DNA from: Verrucomicrobiales bacterium
Lineage (GTDB): Bacteria; Verrucomicrobiota; Verrucomicrobiia; Limisphaerales; UBA9464
Direction of reading: 5' to 3'
Length of the DNA stretch: 64,000 nucleotides
NCBI GenBank assembly: GCA_027488845.1
Contig: JAIYBC010000065.1
Location: 62,001 to 126,000 of the forward strand
Shown here in pieces: positions 46,741 through 56,060 of the stretch. The notes below the pieces were generated by a model. The model saw only the letters and a program-made list of their open reading frames with translations. It did no database searches and was not told where the DNA came from. The position numbers and the translations under genes were made by a program. How positions within the stretch are numbered: the first letter of the stretch is position 1; each line of letters opens with the position of its first letter.

Positions 46741-46766
46741 GGGGGCTGAAGCGAACTTCAGCCCCC
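46741..46766 (-). terminator. Textbook intrinsic terminator of the 1338-residue protein gene
   Basis: A perfect 10-base stem, GGGGGCTGAA (46741-46750) with TTCAGCCCCC (46757-46766), around a GCGAAC loop (46751-46756). On the minus strand it is followed at once by TTTTT and then CGTTT. It ends 22 bases after the stop codon at 46789. Confidence 0.9.
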
Positions 46767-46788
46767 CGTGATTCAGATCCGTCGCCGA

Positions 46789-49700
46789 TTACTGGCGGAC
46801 ACGTCCGAACAGCATGGGCTGGTCAGGCGTGAAGGTGAACGGACTGGTCGCACCGGTGACGTCGGTGAACGGACCGTTGATCGACGGAGCGGCCTGCAGC
46901 GTGCCACCGGAGTAGGTGATGGTCACGGAGCCGTTCGCGTTGCGGACGATGCTCGTGATCTGCGGCGGGGCAGAAGCCACCGGCGAGAACAGGATGAAGT
47001 CGAAGTCGCCGTTGCCGGTCTGGAAACGGAGGGTCTTCGAACCGGAGAGCTCGACGGCGAGCGGGGTGGTGTCGGTGTCGGACGCCTTGAGGGGCACCAA
47101 GGCGTTGTTGCCCCAGCCGCCCGTCGCCGGGGCTTCGAACGTGCCGACCGTGGTCGCGGTGCCACCGGTGACGGTGGACAGCGTGGCCCTCATGCGGGTC
47201 GCGCTGGCAGGACCGTCGCCGTGCGAGAGACCGGCGTAGACGTTGTAACGGCCGGCCGGGAAGGTACGGGTGTAGTTGTACCAGCCGTCGCCGCCCGCCC
47301 AACCGATCTTGTAGTTGACGGCGATCTCACCGAGACCGCGGTCGCGGTCGCCGGTGCGGTCCATCGGGATGTTGGGCTCGCCCTCGGTCCGGTAGAGCGG
47401 GGAGGCGTCCTCGTTGTTCCGGGTGTAGTCGGTCGAGGCGACCGCGGTGACTCCCGCGTAGGCGCCACCGGCGTACGGCATCACGCTGGCCGCGGCGATG
47501 CCGGTGCCACCGTTGTCGAAGTCTTCCGCCTCGATGAAGAAGGTCGGAGTGCGATGGGCGCCGACGCCGAAGGTCCAGCTGACCGTACGATCGATGATCG
47601 TGGCGCGGACGGCGTGGGTCGAATCAGCGGCCCAGCCACCGGCCGGGGTGTAGCTGATGGTGGCATTGCCGCCGGCGGTGGTGACCGTCGGGGTGACCGC
47701 GGTGCCGTCGACCGTGAGGCTGACGTTGGCCGTGGTGAGGGCCGGGCCGGTGCCCTGGGGCACGACGAGCGTGATGGCGGAATCCACGCCGGCGCGGTAG
47801 GGAGCGACGCCGGAAGCGCGACCGGTACGGGCCGGGGCGAACGACTTGACGTAGGGCACGCCGGCGCTGGACAGCGGGTACTGGTAGGCCGTGATGCCGC
47901 CGTCGGCGTTGATCAGGTTGCCGCTGAGCAGGGCGCCGGTGACAGGGTCGAACTGACGGGCGCTGAACTCGACGTTCGCGCCGCCGCCGCCCTCGTACCA
48001 GACGAGGCGGACCGGGTAGAGACCGGCCTGGGTGACCTCGAAGGCGTAGGTGGTGCCGGAATCGATGCCGCCGCCGTTGCCACGGCCGCCGCTGAACTCA
48101 CCGACCACGAGGGGCAGGGTGAAGGCCTCGGCGGGGTTGCCGATGGTCATCACGAAGCCGTCGTCGCTGTTCACGTTGAACATGTAGTAGCCCGGGTTCA
48201 GGTTCAGGACCGTGAGGATCTCCTGGGCGAAGTTGTCGGTGCTGCTGGTCGTGCCCGGGATGCCCGGGACGCCGGTGTCATCCGGGAAGAAGCCGGAGCT
48301 GGCGGCGTCCTGGTTGTAGTTGATCACGCCGGTCTCGACGAAGTAGCCGGAGGGGCCGGTGAAGGCGGTCAGGTCGGCCACGTTCGGGGAGCCAATCAGG
48401 CCGGCGATGTGGGTCAAACCACGGTAGGTGTCGTTGCCCATGGACTCGCCGTTGGACTGCTGGACGGTCTTCACGAGGAAGCCGCGGTTGGCGGTGTTCA
48501 CGGCAGCGGCCGGAAGCGCGAGGCTCGGCGGGACGATCGGGGCGGACGAAACCGTGAAGGAGTTCGTGGCGCTGTAGGTCTGGGTGCCCGCGGTGAAGCG
48601 GACGATGACCGAGTTCGAGGAGCCGCTGGCGAGGTTGCCGGGAGGATCGAACTGGACGCGGGTGGTGCCACCGGACGGGGTCTTGGTGGCGGCCACGGCG
48701 GTGCCGTTGAACAGCAGCTCGATGGAGCCCTGATTCACGGCGGTGGCGCCATCCTTGATGTCGACGATCAGGGGCACGGTACCCGGGACGGCCCCGCCGG
48801 TGGCGCGGGCCGGATGGATGAACGAGACGGCGGCCGGGAGGGAAGCCGAGGTGGTGCGGAACGCCTTGATCGCGTTCGGGTTCGCATCGTTGATCAGGTA
48901 ACGGGCCGTCGGATTCGGGGCCACGCGCATGGCGGACCACTCGAGGTTCGCCCCGCCGCCGCCTTCGAACCAGACCGAGCGGAACGGATAGAAGCCCGCG
49001 GTCGGGACGTAGACGGTCGCGACGACGTCGCTGTCACCCTTGCCGAAGTCGGCTTGGCTGACGATCAGCGAATCCAACACCTCGGCGCCGTTGCCGCTGA
49101 CGGTCGTGCGGAAGCCGTCGTCGGAGTTGAAGATCAGCTGGTACACACCCGCGGTCGGGAACTGCAGGTAGGTGGTGATCTCCGCCGCGATGTTGTCCGT
49201 GTAGTAGGAGCTGTCCGCGTTGAACTCGGTGGAGCTCGGGATGCCCGGGATCAGCGTGTCCGCGATCTGGCGATCGGGGTTGGTCTCGTTGGCATCGAAC
49301 CAACCACTCTGCTGCGGGGCTCCCGCGGCGTCAGGCTGGTTGAAGTTGATGACCGGGACGTTGAACACACCGGCCGTGGCGGCGCTGAGGTCCGCGACGT
49401 TCGCGCCACGGAGACCCTGGAGCTGCTGCTCGGCACGGGCGATGGTGTTCGGCTGACCACGCTGGGCGGTCTGGTGGACCCGGACGTTGAATCCGGAGCC
49501 CGAGGCGTTGGCCACCGCCGATGACGGCGGGACGGTCACGTACGAACCCACCGTGAACTGGCGGGTCTCGGTGACAGTGCGGCCGAGGGTGTCACGAATC
49601 GTGGCCACGACCGTGTTGACGGAACCCGCGGCCAGCGGAGCGGCGGGGTTGCCGTACACGGCGGTCAGGGTGATGCCGTCCTTGGTCACGGACTGCGGGG

Positions 49701-50805
49701 TCACCGGGGTGCCGTTCAGCGTCACGGTGAAGCCGTCGGTCACCGCGATGCCGGAACCGGAGTCCACGGAGGTCAGGGTGAAGCCGATCGGGTTGCCGAC
49801 CGCGGCGCCGATGATGATGTTGTCGGCGGGAACGGTGGCCAGGTAGAGGTTGTCGACGTGGTGCACTTCCCAGGCGCCACCGGTACGACCACCGAACACC
49901 AGACGACCCGGGCTCGGGGCGAAGGTGGTGGCGAGACCGCCGGCGGGGGTCAGCTCGACGCCCTTCCAGGAGAGCTTCAGCTTGGCGTCCTCGGTGATCT
50001 CGGCGCGGAGCTTCTCCCACTTCAGGTTCTTGACCCACTTGGCCCAGACGACCGGATCATCCGCGTAGGCCGGCTGGCCCGCGTTGGCGTCGTCCGCGGT
50101 GACGGAGCCGTCGCCGTTGAGATCCTCGTCGGAGAGGGCGCCCGTCTGCATCGACGAGGCGTAGTTGGCGTTGTTGGTCGCGAGGTTGCGGAAGGGAACC
50201 TCGTCGAAGGTGCCACCGGGCCAGACGTTGCCCGGGCGAAGAGGCACGGGAAGCTGGGTGATCAGGGCTCCGTCCACGCGGAGGGAGATGCCGACCACGT
50301 CGGTGATGCCGCCCGGATGATCACCGGACTGCCAGGTGTCGAAGCCGATGCCGAGGCCGGTCAGCGAGCCTTCCTCGGGGAGGTCGGTCTCATTGCCGGT
50401 ACCGGCGTACGGACCACCGTTCTGGATGATCGGGTCCGTGGAGCGGACGTAGTTGAGCGAGAAGCCGTCCGCAGGACGGGCCGTGCCGCCACCGATGCGC
50501 AGGTCGGCCTCGAACACGAACGCCTTGACGACCAGACCGGCGTCCAGGTCGTTGAATACCAAGCTCGAACGTTGGCCGCTGCGGGCGTCGGTGATCGACA
50601 GGTAGCCGTCACCAGCAGCGCCGCTGGCGCCGCCGTCCGCACGATACTCACCCGCGGTGGCACCCACTTCCACGAAGGGAAGAGCACCGCCGGCGGCGTT
50701 GAAGGTCACTGTGTTGGTGGCCGCGAAGGCGGTGCTGGAGACCAGCCCGCTCGCAACCAGCAACCGCAGCAGGTTCTTTTGATTTTTTTGCATAGGTACT
50801 GTCAT
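46789..50805 (-). CDS. Giant secreted protein with duplicated PA14-like modules and CBM-like domain
   Basis: A 1338-residue exported protein, signal about 1-29 (LLVASGLVSSTAFA). Domains by eye: a lectin-like sandwich (about 30-215); a dockerin-like DLNGDGSVTADD segment (about 230); two related PA14-like modules (about 480-650 and 790-960) sharing the pattern of a conserved GVYQLIFNSDDGF or YYMFNVNSDDGF strand and WxEGGGGAN (WFEGGGGANLEWSA; WYEGGGGANVEFSA); a carbohydrate-binding CBM6/malectin-like domain (about 1095-1270, opening TFFIEAEDFD); and a short end domain finishing LFGRVRQ. It probably binds polysaccharide at the surface. The start could be the ATG at 50793 (MQKNQK) instead. It has its own promoter region, structured leader and terminator, so it is monocistronic. 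Confidence 0.88.
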   Translation of the reverse strand: MTVPMQKNQKNLLRLLVASGLVSSTAFAATNTVTFNAAGGALPFVEVGATAGEYRADGGASGAAGDGYLSITDARSGQRSSLVFNDLDAGLVVKAFVFEADLRIGGGTARPADGFSLNYVRSTDPIIQNGGPYAGTGNETDLPEEGSLTGLGIGFDTWQSGDHPGGITDVVGISLRVDGALITQLPVPLRPGNVWPGGTFDEVPFRNLATNNANYASSMQTGALSDEDLNGDGSVTADDANAGQPAYADDPVVWAKWVKNLKWEKLRAEITEDAKLKLSWKGVELTPAGGLATTFAPSPGRLVFGGRTGGAWEVHHVDNLYLATVPADNIIIGAAVGNPIGFTLTSVDSGSGIAVTDGFTVTLNGTPVTPQSVTKDGITLTAVYGNPAAPLAAGSVNTVVATIRDTLGRTVTETRQFTVGSYVTVPPSSAVANASGSGFNVRVHQTAQRGQPNTIARAEQQLQGLRGANVADLSAATAGVFNVPVINFNQPDAAGAPQQSGWFDANETNPDRQIADTLIPGIPSSTEFNADSSYYTDNIAAEITTYLQFPTAGVYQLIFNSDDGFRTTVSGNGAEVLDSLIVSQADFGKGDSDVVATVYVPTAGFYPFRSVWFEGGGGANLEWSAMRVAPNPTARYLINDANPNAIKAFRTTSASLPAAVSFIHPARATGGAVPGTVPLIVDIKDGATAVNQGSIELLFNGTAVAATKTPSGGTTRVQFDPPGNLASGSSNSVIVRFTAGTQTYSATNSFTVSSAPIVPPSLALPAAAVNTANRGFLVKTVQQSNGESMGNDTYRGLTHIAGLIGSPNVADLTAFTGPSGYFVETGVINYNQDAASSGFFPDDTGVPGIPGTTSSTDNFAQEILTVLNLNPGYYMFNVNSDDGFVMTIGNPAEAFTLPLVVGEFSGGRGNGGGIDSGTTYAFEVTQAGLYPVRLVWYEGGGGANVEFSARQFDPVTGALLSGNLINADGGITAYQYPLSSAGVPYVKSFAPARTGRASGVAPYRAGVDSAITLVVPQGTGPALTTANVSLTVDGTAVTPTVTTAGGNATISYTPAGGWAADSTHAVRATIIDRTVSWTFGVGAHRTPTFFIEAEDFDNGGTGIAAASVMPYAGGAYAGVTAVASTDYTRNNEDASPLYRTEGEPNIPMDRTGDRDRGLGEIAVNYKIGWAGGDGWYNYTRTFPAGRYNVYAGLSHGDGPASATRMRATLSTVTGGTATTVGTFEAPATGGWGNNALVPLKASDTDTTPLAVELSGSKTLRFQTGNGDFDFILFSPVASAPPQITSIVRNANGSVTITYSGGTLQAAPSINGPFTDVTGATSPFTFTPDQPMLFGRVRQ

Positions 50806-51309
50806 TTCTCGCCCAATCGGCCCCCTTCAGGCCGACGAGACGACGACAAATCCCCCTCACGGAGACAGGACGTCGCGTCGGCCTGACAGGCAGATAACCG
50901 GGTGATTGCGTTTCCTATCCCCCGGTATCGCTCCAGCGTCAACCGGTTTGTGATCGAACTTTCGAACATTCGGACCCCAATCCGCACCTCAGGGCAGCCA
51001 TTCCGGGTATCCATCGCCCACCTCGGAAATGGTCTACAGGCCCTAAGGTGGAACGGTCCTGAAGGGGTCGAAGACTGGAGTTCCGCAAAGACCCCTAGCC
51101 GCCAACGGGGCGCCGGAACCGGTACCGAAAAGCGGATTCCGCTTCGGTCCAAGGTTCTTCCACGGGAAACCGGCCCTTCTCCCTCCCCGTCAGCGGCTTT
51201 GCGGCGTCGCGTGCCGTTCCCCGTTGCATCGCGCCGGCGAAGGCACGTTTCGCGGGATTGAATTCCACAGACCGCTTGCCCGACCCGGTGTCTCCCGCGT
51301 TAATCGTGC
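50806..51309. other. Divergent intergenic region with structured leader, no gene seen
   Basis: About 500 bases between two divergent genes. It holds the leader hairpin at 50827-50886 and a TTGACG hexamer (minus strand, 50942-50937) with a possible TAGGAA -10 (50917-50912) that would start a transcript of about 100 bases before the giant gene. The part from about 51000 to 51309 shows short frames on both strands but no coding signature or repeat. Confidence 0.6.
50827..50886 (-). promoter_or_regulatory. Strong stem-loop in the 5' leader of the giant secreted protein gene
   Basis: The outer stem TCAGGCCGACG (50827-50837) pairs perfectly with CGTCGGCCTGA (50876-50886). A further CGAC/GTCG pairing sits inside after a small bulge, leaving a loop of about 25 bases. 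In the RNA (minus strand) the loop includes GAGGGGG, a ribosome-binding-site-like run. The stem ends 22 bases before the ATG at 50805. It matches no riboswitch class I recognise. Confidence 0.45.
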
Positions 51310-53673
51310 GTGCCCTCGCCCCGTTCGACTCCGCCGAACTCCCATGCCCCGGGTGTCCCATCCTCCCGGAAATGGGGATTCCGGCTGGCGGCGATGCTCG
51401 CTCCCTTCGCCCTGCTGCTGGCCGTCGAGTGGGGACTCCGGATCTCGGGAAATCATGTCCCGACCGGTTTCTGGCTGGAGACGGAGGACGGAGCCTTGGA
51501 AGCGAACCCGGCCTTCGGCGCCCGTTTCGTCGGGCCCACCCTCGCCCGGATGCCACGTCCCCTGCGTGTCCAGCGATACGGCGGGTCCGAGACCCATCGG
51601 GTCATGGTGTTCGGTGAGTCCGCCGCCCTTGGCGACCCGGAACCGGCTTTCGGGTTGCCCCGCTTTCTCCAGGCCGAGTTGGAAAACCGGAGTCCCTTGG
51701 GCAACCAGGAGGTCCTCAACCTCGGCATCACGGCGTTGAACTCCTATGCCCTGAGGGAGATCGCGCGGGATACCGCCGAATCGGGGGTGAGCGGCGGCGT
51801 TTGCGACTGGGTGATCTATCCCGGCAACAACGAGGTCCACGGGCCTTTCGGCCCGGGAAGCGGCCTCGCCGGGCCGACGCCATCCCGCATCACGGTCCTG
51901 GCGACTCTGGCCCTGCGGAAGACGGCGATCGGCCAGTGGATCCAGAGGCGGCGCCTCTCCAAGCCGGAAGGCCTGTCGCTGACCCAACGCTTTGCCGGCC
52001 TGGAGATGTTCACGGGCAACCACGTCCGGGCCACCGATTCCGCGGTGTCCCAGGTGCATTCGAATTTCGAGGCGAACCTCGAGGACATGGTGCGCCTTGC
52101 GCTGAGGGCTCCAACACGGCGCCGTATCGTCCTGGTCACCATGGCGGTGAACCTCACCGACTGCCCGCCCTTCGGCTCGGACCTCACCTCCCTGACCAAT
52201 TCCCCCGCCTATCCGGCCTGGACCAACGCCGTGGAGCTGGCCCGCCGATCCGGCGAGCAGGCGGATCCGGCGGAACCGGTCCGGCTCTGGACGCAGGCGT
52301 CCCAATTGGCGCCGGGCCATGCCGAGACCCGCTATCGACTGGGCCTGGCCAAGGCGGATGCCGGCGACGTCGCCGGGGCCAGGGCCGACCTCGAGGCGGC
52401 GCGGGACCTCGACACCCTCCGCTTCCGGGCCGATTCCGGGATCAACGAGGCCATCCGCCGGGTCGCCGCGAAGTTCCGGAAGGAAGGATTCGAAAGCGTC
52501 CTCCTCGTCGATGCGGCGCGGGAATTGTCCGGCACCGATCCGGGTCGGCCGCCCGGAGCGGACCTCTTCTACGAGCACGTCCATCTCCGTCCCGAAGGCA
52601 ACCATCGGCTGGCAAGGCTGATCACGGACGCCCTGTCGACGGCGGACCGCGGGCCGTCGTCCGCCGAGGCCGGCCTGTCGCGGTTGGGATGGACGCCGCA
52701 GGCCGAGGCGCGGATCTGGACCCAGATCCGTTCGTTGGTCCGGCGACCGCCCTTCTCCTTCCAGAGCAACTCGGAGAGCCGAAACCGCTACCTCGACGAC
52801 CGTCTGGCGGAGTCCACGGCCCAGGGTCGGAAGCTCGGGCTCAACGCGGCCATCGGGCAGGTCTCCGCGATGCTGGAGAAGCACACCAACGACTGGGAAC
52901 TGCGGGAGCAACACGCGCGGCTGCTGCACACCGGACGTCGCTGGACCAACGCCGCGGCCGAATGGGAGCGCATCGTGGCACAGGTCCCGAACCACCTGAT
53001 GGCCTGGTACCAGCTCGGTGAGGCGAAGGCCAAGGGGGGCGACTTCGCCGGTGCGATCCCGGCCTACCGTCGGGCCTTGGCGATCCGGCCCGACTTCACG
53101 GATGCCGGGATCGGGCTGGGCATCGCCCTGGGGCAGTCCGGTCGACTTTCGGAGGCCTTGGCGGCCATGGACCAGACCCTTTCGCACGATCCCTCGAACG
53201 CGGACGCCCGGGTGAACCGCGCCATCACCCTGAACGCGTTGGGGCGCGCCGACGAGGCGGCCGACGACCTGCGCCGTGCGGCCGCGGAAAACCGGGAGTC
53301 GAGCCTGCCGCTGGTGCGCCTCGCGGAGATGCAGTCGGGACGCAAGGAATTCGCGAAGGCCGCCGAAACCCTCGCCGAGGCCGTGAAGCGGGAACCGCGC
53401 AGCGCGGCCCTGTACCACCGGCTGGCCACGGAGATGGGACGCGGCGGCCTGCTGCTGGAATCCGAGGCCGCGTTCCGGAAGGCGTTGGAGCTGGATCCGT
53501 CGTTCCTCTCCGCCCGTGTCGACCTGGGAGTGGCCCTGGCCCAGCAGCGGCGCTTCGCCGACGCCGTCGTCGAGTTCGAGGCCGCCCTGCGGCAACAGCC
53601 CAACCATCCCACCGCGGGAACCTTCCTCGACCGCGCCCGCCAGATGCTGCAGACCAAGGGAGCCAATCCATGA
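51310..53673 (+). CDS. SGNH-hydrolase-like protein with C-terminal TPR repeats
   Basis: A 787-residue protein. After one transmembrane anchor (about 26-45, LAAMLAPFALLLAVEWGLRI), residues about 90-450 look like an SGNH/GDSL hydrolase (VFGESAALGD for block I, PGNNEVHG for block III, and DLFYEHVHLRPEGNH with the catalytic His region). TPR helices occur at about 337-365 and from about 540 to the end. The start is GTG 51310, and an internal ATG at 51394 is possible. It leads a tight four-gene set with DUF5989, carbamoyltransferase and SxtJ-like genes, since its stop overlaps the next start (ATGA). SGNH enzymes in such sets may remove or transfer acyl groups. Confidence 0.82.
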   Translation: MPSPRSTPPNSHAPGVPSSRKWGFRLAAMLAPFALLLAVEWGLRISGNHVPTGFWLETEDGALEANPAFGARFVGPTLARMPRPLRVQRYGGSETHRVMVFGESAALGDPEPAFGLPRFLQAELENRSPLGNQEVLNLGITALNSYALREIARDTAESGVSGGVCDWVIYPGNNEVHGPFGPGSGLAGPTPSRITVLATLALRKTAIGQWIQRRRLSKPEGLSLTQRFAGLEMFTGNHVRATDSAVSQVHSNFEANLEDMVRLALRAPTRRRIVLVTMAVNLTDCPPFGSDLTSLTNSPAYPAWTNAVELARRSGEQADPAEPVRLWTQASQLAPGHAETRYRLGLAKADAGDVAGARADLEAARDLDTLRFRADSGINEAIRRVAAKFRKEGFESVLLVDAARELSGTDPGRPPGADLFYEHVHLRPEGNHRLARLITDALSTADRGPSSAEAGLSRLGWTPQAEARIWTQIRSLVRRPPFSFQSNSESRNRYLDDRLAESTAQGRKLGLNAAIGQVSAMLEKHTNDWELREQHARLLHTGRRWTNAAAEWERIVAQVPNHLMAWYQLGEAKAKGGDFAGAIPAYRRALAIRPDFTDAGIGLGIALGQSGRLSEALAAMDQTLSHDPSNADARVNRAITLNALGRADEAADDLRRAAAENRESSLPLVRLAEMQSGRKEFAKAAETLAEAVKREPRSAALYHRLATEMGRGGLLLESEAAFRKALELDPSFLSARVDLGVALAQQRRFADAVVEFEAALRQQPNHPTAGTFLDRARQMLQTKGANP

Positions 53674-53822
53674 TCCGACTGCTCCGGGAATTCCTGCGCT
53701 TCCTCCGTCAGGAGAAGAAATGGTGGCTCGTGCCGCTGGTGGTGATCCTCCTGCTGCTGGGGCTCGCGATCCTCTTCTCCTCCAGCTCGGCGGTGGCCCC
53801 GTTCCTGTACCCGTTCCTCTGA
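53670..53822 (+). CDS. DUF5989 small membrane protein
   Basis: A 50-residue protein with a basic N-terminus (LLREFLRFLRQEKKWW), one transmembrane helix (about 20-37, LVPLVVILLLLGLAILF) and a conserved tail (SSSAVAPFLYPFL). This is the exact pattern of DUF5989, a family found next to NodU/CmcH carbamoyltransferases. It overlaps the stop of the upstream gene by four bases, and the carbamoyltransferase begins nine bases after it. The function is unknown, but its constant placement suggests a membrane partner of the transferase or of SxtJ. Confidence 0.9.
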   Translation: MIRLLREFLRFLRQEKKWWLVPLVVILLLLGLAILFSSSSAVAPFLYPFL

Positions 53823-53831
53823 GGAGCAGAA

Positions 53832-55658
53832 ATGCGCCGCATCCTGGGCATCTCGGCCTTCTACCACGACTCCGCCGCGGCCCTCGTGGTGGACGGCCGG
53901 GTCGTGGCCGCGGCCCAGGAGGAACGCTTCTCCCGTCGGAAGAACGACGCGCGCTTCCCACGACGCGCCATCGCCGCCTGCCTTGCCCAGGCCGGGATCG
54001 GAGTGGGGGACATCGACGCGGTGGCGTTCCACGAGAAGCCGATCCTGAAGTTCAGCCGCACGCTCGAGACCTTCCTCGCCCTCGCGCCGCACGGGATGAA
54101 GGCCTTCGCCCGCACCCTGCCCTCCTGGCTCGGCGAGAAGCTCGACCTGCACAAGGCCCTCGCCGCGGGACTCCCCGGACTGAGGCCGGATGTCGCGCAC
54201 CTCTTCACCTCCCACCATGAGGCGCACGCCGCGAGCGCGTTCCTGCCCTCGCCGTTCGAACGGGCGGCGATCCTCACCGTGGACGGCGTGGGCGAATGGG
54301 CCACCACGGTCATCGCACGCGGCGACGGCGCCCGGATCGAGCCGCTCGAGGAGCTGCGCTTCCCGCATTCGCTCGGGCTGCTCTATTCGGCCTTCACCGC
54401 CTACTGCGGATTCCGCGTCAACTCCGGCGAGTACAAGCTCATGGGCCTTGCCCCGTATGGCGAACCGGTCTTCGCCGACCGGATCCGGGACCAGGTCGTC
54501 GAACTCCGGCCCGACGGATCGTTCCGCCTCGACCTCTCGTGCTTCGACCTGCTCGCCGACGACTACCTCACCAACGATCGCTTCCACCGCCTCTTCGGCG
54601 GGCCGCCGCGGCCTCCGGAAGGGTCGCTCGACCAGCGCCACATGGACCTCGCGCGGTCGATCCAGGTGGTGACCGAGGAGGCCCTGCTCGGACTGGTCCG
54701 GCGCGCCCACGAACGGACCGGTGAACGGAACCTGTGCCTCGCGGGCGGCGTCGCCCTGAACTGCGTCGCGAACGGTCGGATCCTGCGCGAAGGACCGTTC
54801 GACAGGATCTGGATCCAACCGGCCGCCGGTGACGCCGGCGGCGCCCTCGGGGCCGCGCTGGCCGCATGGCACGCCTCCACCGAACGCGGCGGCGCCGGCG
54901 CCCCGCGCTCCGCGACCCAGCCCGACGCGATGTCGTCCGCCCTGCTCGGACCCGCCTGGACCGACGACGACGCCGCGGCGGCACTGCAGGTCCACAAGGC
55001 CCGCTTCTCGCGGCTCGACGACGCGGACCTGCTCGGGCGGACGGCGACGGCCTTGGACTCCGGCAAGGTCGTGGGCTGGGTCCAGGGCCGGATGGAGTTC
55101 GGTCCGCGGGCGCTCGGCAACCGGTCGATCCTCGGCGACCCGCGTTCGCCGGCGATGCAGTCGGTCATGAACCTCAAGGTGAAGTTCCGGGAGTCGTTCC
55201 GCCCCTTCGCCCCGGTCGTCCTCGCCGAACGCGCCCACGAGTTCTTCGACCTCGCCGCGCCGTCGCCCTACATGTTGCTCGTGGCCCAGGTCGCAGAAAG
55301 CCAGCGGCTTCCCGTCGACCCCACGGCGACCGGGCTCGCACGCCTCAAGCAGCTCCGCTCGACCCTGCCCGCCGTGACCCATGTGGACGGCTCGGCGCGG
55401 GTCCAGACCGTCACCGCCGAGGCGAATCCCCGCCTGCATGCGCTTCTCCGCGCGTTCGAGTCCAGGACCGGATGTCCGGTGCTGATCAACACCTCCTTCA
55501 ACGTGCGGGGCGAACCCGTCGTCGCCTCGCCCGACGACGCCTACCGCTGCTTCATCAACTCGGGCATCGACATCCTGGTGGTCGGCAACCTCTGGCTGGA
55601 ACGTTCCGAACAACCCCACGCCTCGCTGCCGGGCACCTTCGAGGCCCTGCCCGACTGA
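53832..55658 (+). CDS. NodU/CmcH-family carbamoyltransferase
   Basis: A 608-residue enzyme of the O-carbamoyltransferase family. The N-terminal Kae1-like domain has ILGISAFYHDSAAALV, SHHEAHAASAF (the metal-binding HxxxH) and LTVDGVGEW. The C-terminal YrdC-like domain has GRMEFGPRALGNRSIL, FRPFAPVV and TSFNVRGEPVV. Such enzymes carbamoylate a hydroxyl group using carbamoyl phosphate and ATP, as in nodulation factor, cephamycin and saxitoxin synthesis. The acceptor here is unknown, and no biosynthetic genes are adjacent. It sits between the DUF5989 and SxtJ-like genes. Confidence 0.95.
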   Translation: MRRILGISAFYHDSAAALVVDGRVVAAAQEERFSRRKNDARFPRRAIAACLAQAGIGVGDIDAVAFHEKPILKFSRTLETFLALAPHGMKAFARTLPSWLGEKLDLHKALAAGLPGLRPDVAHLFTSHHEAHAASAFLPSPFERAAILTVDGVGEWATTVIARGDGARIEPLEELRFPHSLGLLYSAFTAYCGFRVNSGEYKLMGLAPYGEPVFADRIRDQVVELRPDGSFRLDLSCFDLLADDYLTNDRFHRLFGGPPRPPEGSLDQRHMDLARSIQVVTEEALLGLVRRAHERTGERNLCLAGGVALNCVANGRILREGPFDRIWIQPAAGDAGGALGAALAAWHASTERGGAGAPRSATQPDAMSSALLGPAWTDDDAAAALQVHKARFSRLDDADLLGRTATALDSGKVVGWVQGRMEFGPRALGNRSILGDPRSPAMQSVMNLKVKFRESFRPFAPVVLAERAHEFFDLAAPSPYMLLVAQVAESQRLPVDPTATGLARLKQLRSTLPAVTHVDGSARVQTVTAEANPRLHALLRAFESRTGCPVLINTSFNVRGEPVVASPDDAYRCFINSGIDILVVGNLWLERSEQPHASLPGTFEALPD

Positions 55659-55663
55659 ACACC

Positions 55664-56050
55664 ATGCCGAAGCCTCCCACCTATTCGACCGGGGAACGCC
55701 TGCGGATCGGTGCCTCCCTGTTGCCGCCGTTCGCGCTCCTTTGGCTGGCTTGCAGGAAGGATTGGATATCTCTGGATCCCCGCGGGGCCCTGATCGCGAT
55801 GCCCATCGCCTTGGCCTTCGGTTTCCTCCTGCCGGCGCACTTCGCGCCCTGGCATCGCGTCGTCGAGAAGGCGCAGTCGTGGATCGGACGCCGCCTCGTC
55901 TTCGCGCTGCTTTCGCTCGTCTGGATCGTGGTGTTGTTGCCGACCGGCCTCGTGCTGAGGGCGCTGGGAAAGCGGTTCCTCGATCCCGGCCGCCGGGAAA
56001 GCTACTGGGAATCCGCGCGGCCGCCGGGCTCGCTCCGGGATGGTTTCTGA
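55664..56050 (+). CDS. SxtJ-like membrane protein
   Basis: A 128-residue protein with about three hydrophobic segments (roughly 18-30, 43-59 and 77-100), ending with a polar tail (LDPGRRESYWE). The order after a NodU-type carbamoyltransferase and DUF5989, and the RRESYWE ending, match the SxtJ family of saxitoxin and related clusters. Its role is unknown in all of them. It begins five bases after the transferase gene ends. It is convergent with the serine hydrolase gene, and a short GC-rich hairpin lies between the two stops. Confidence 0.85.
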   Translation: MPKPPTYSTGERLRIGASLLPPFALLWLACRKDWISLDPRGALIAMPIALAFGFLLPAHFAPWHRVVEKAQSWIGRRLVFALLSLVWIVVLLPTGLVLRALGKRFLDPGRRESYWESARPPGSLRDGF

Positions 56051-56060
56051 CCCGGCCGCC

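Noticed and set aside
46768-49524. A 918-codon plus-strand frame opposite the giant secreted protein
   Set aside because: Low-complexity Gly/Val/Arg/Asp-rich translation with no domain, antisense to a well-supported gene with its own terminator.
53064-55619. An 851-codon minus-strand frame opposite the carbamoyltransferase
   Set aside because: Antisense to two genes with clear family motifs. The translation has no recognisable domain.
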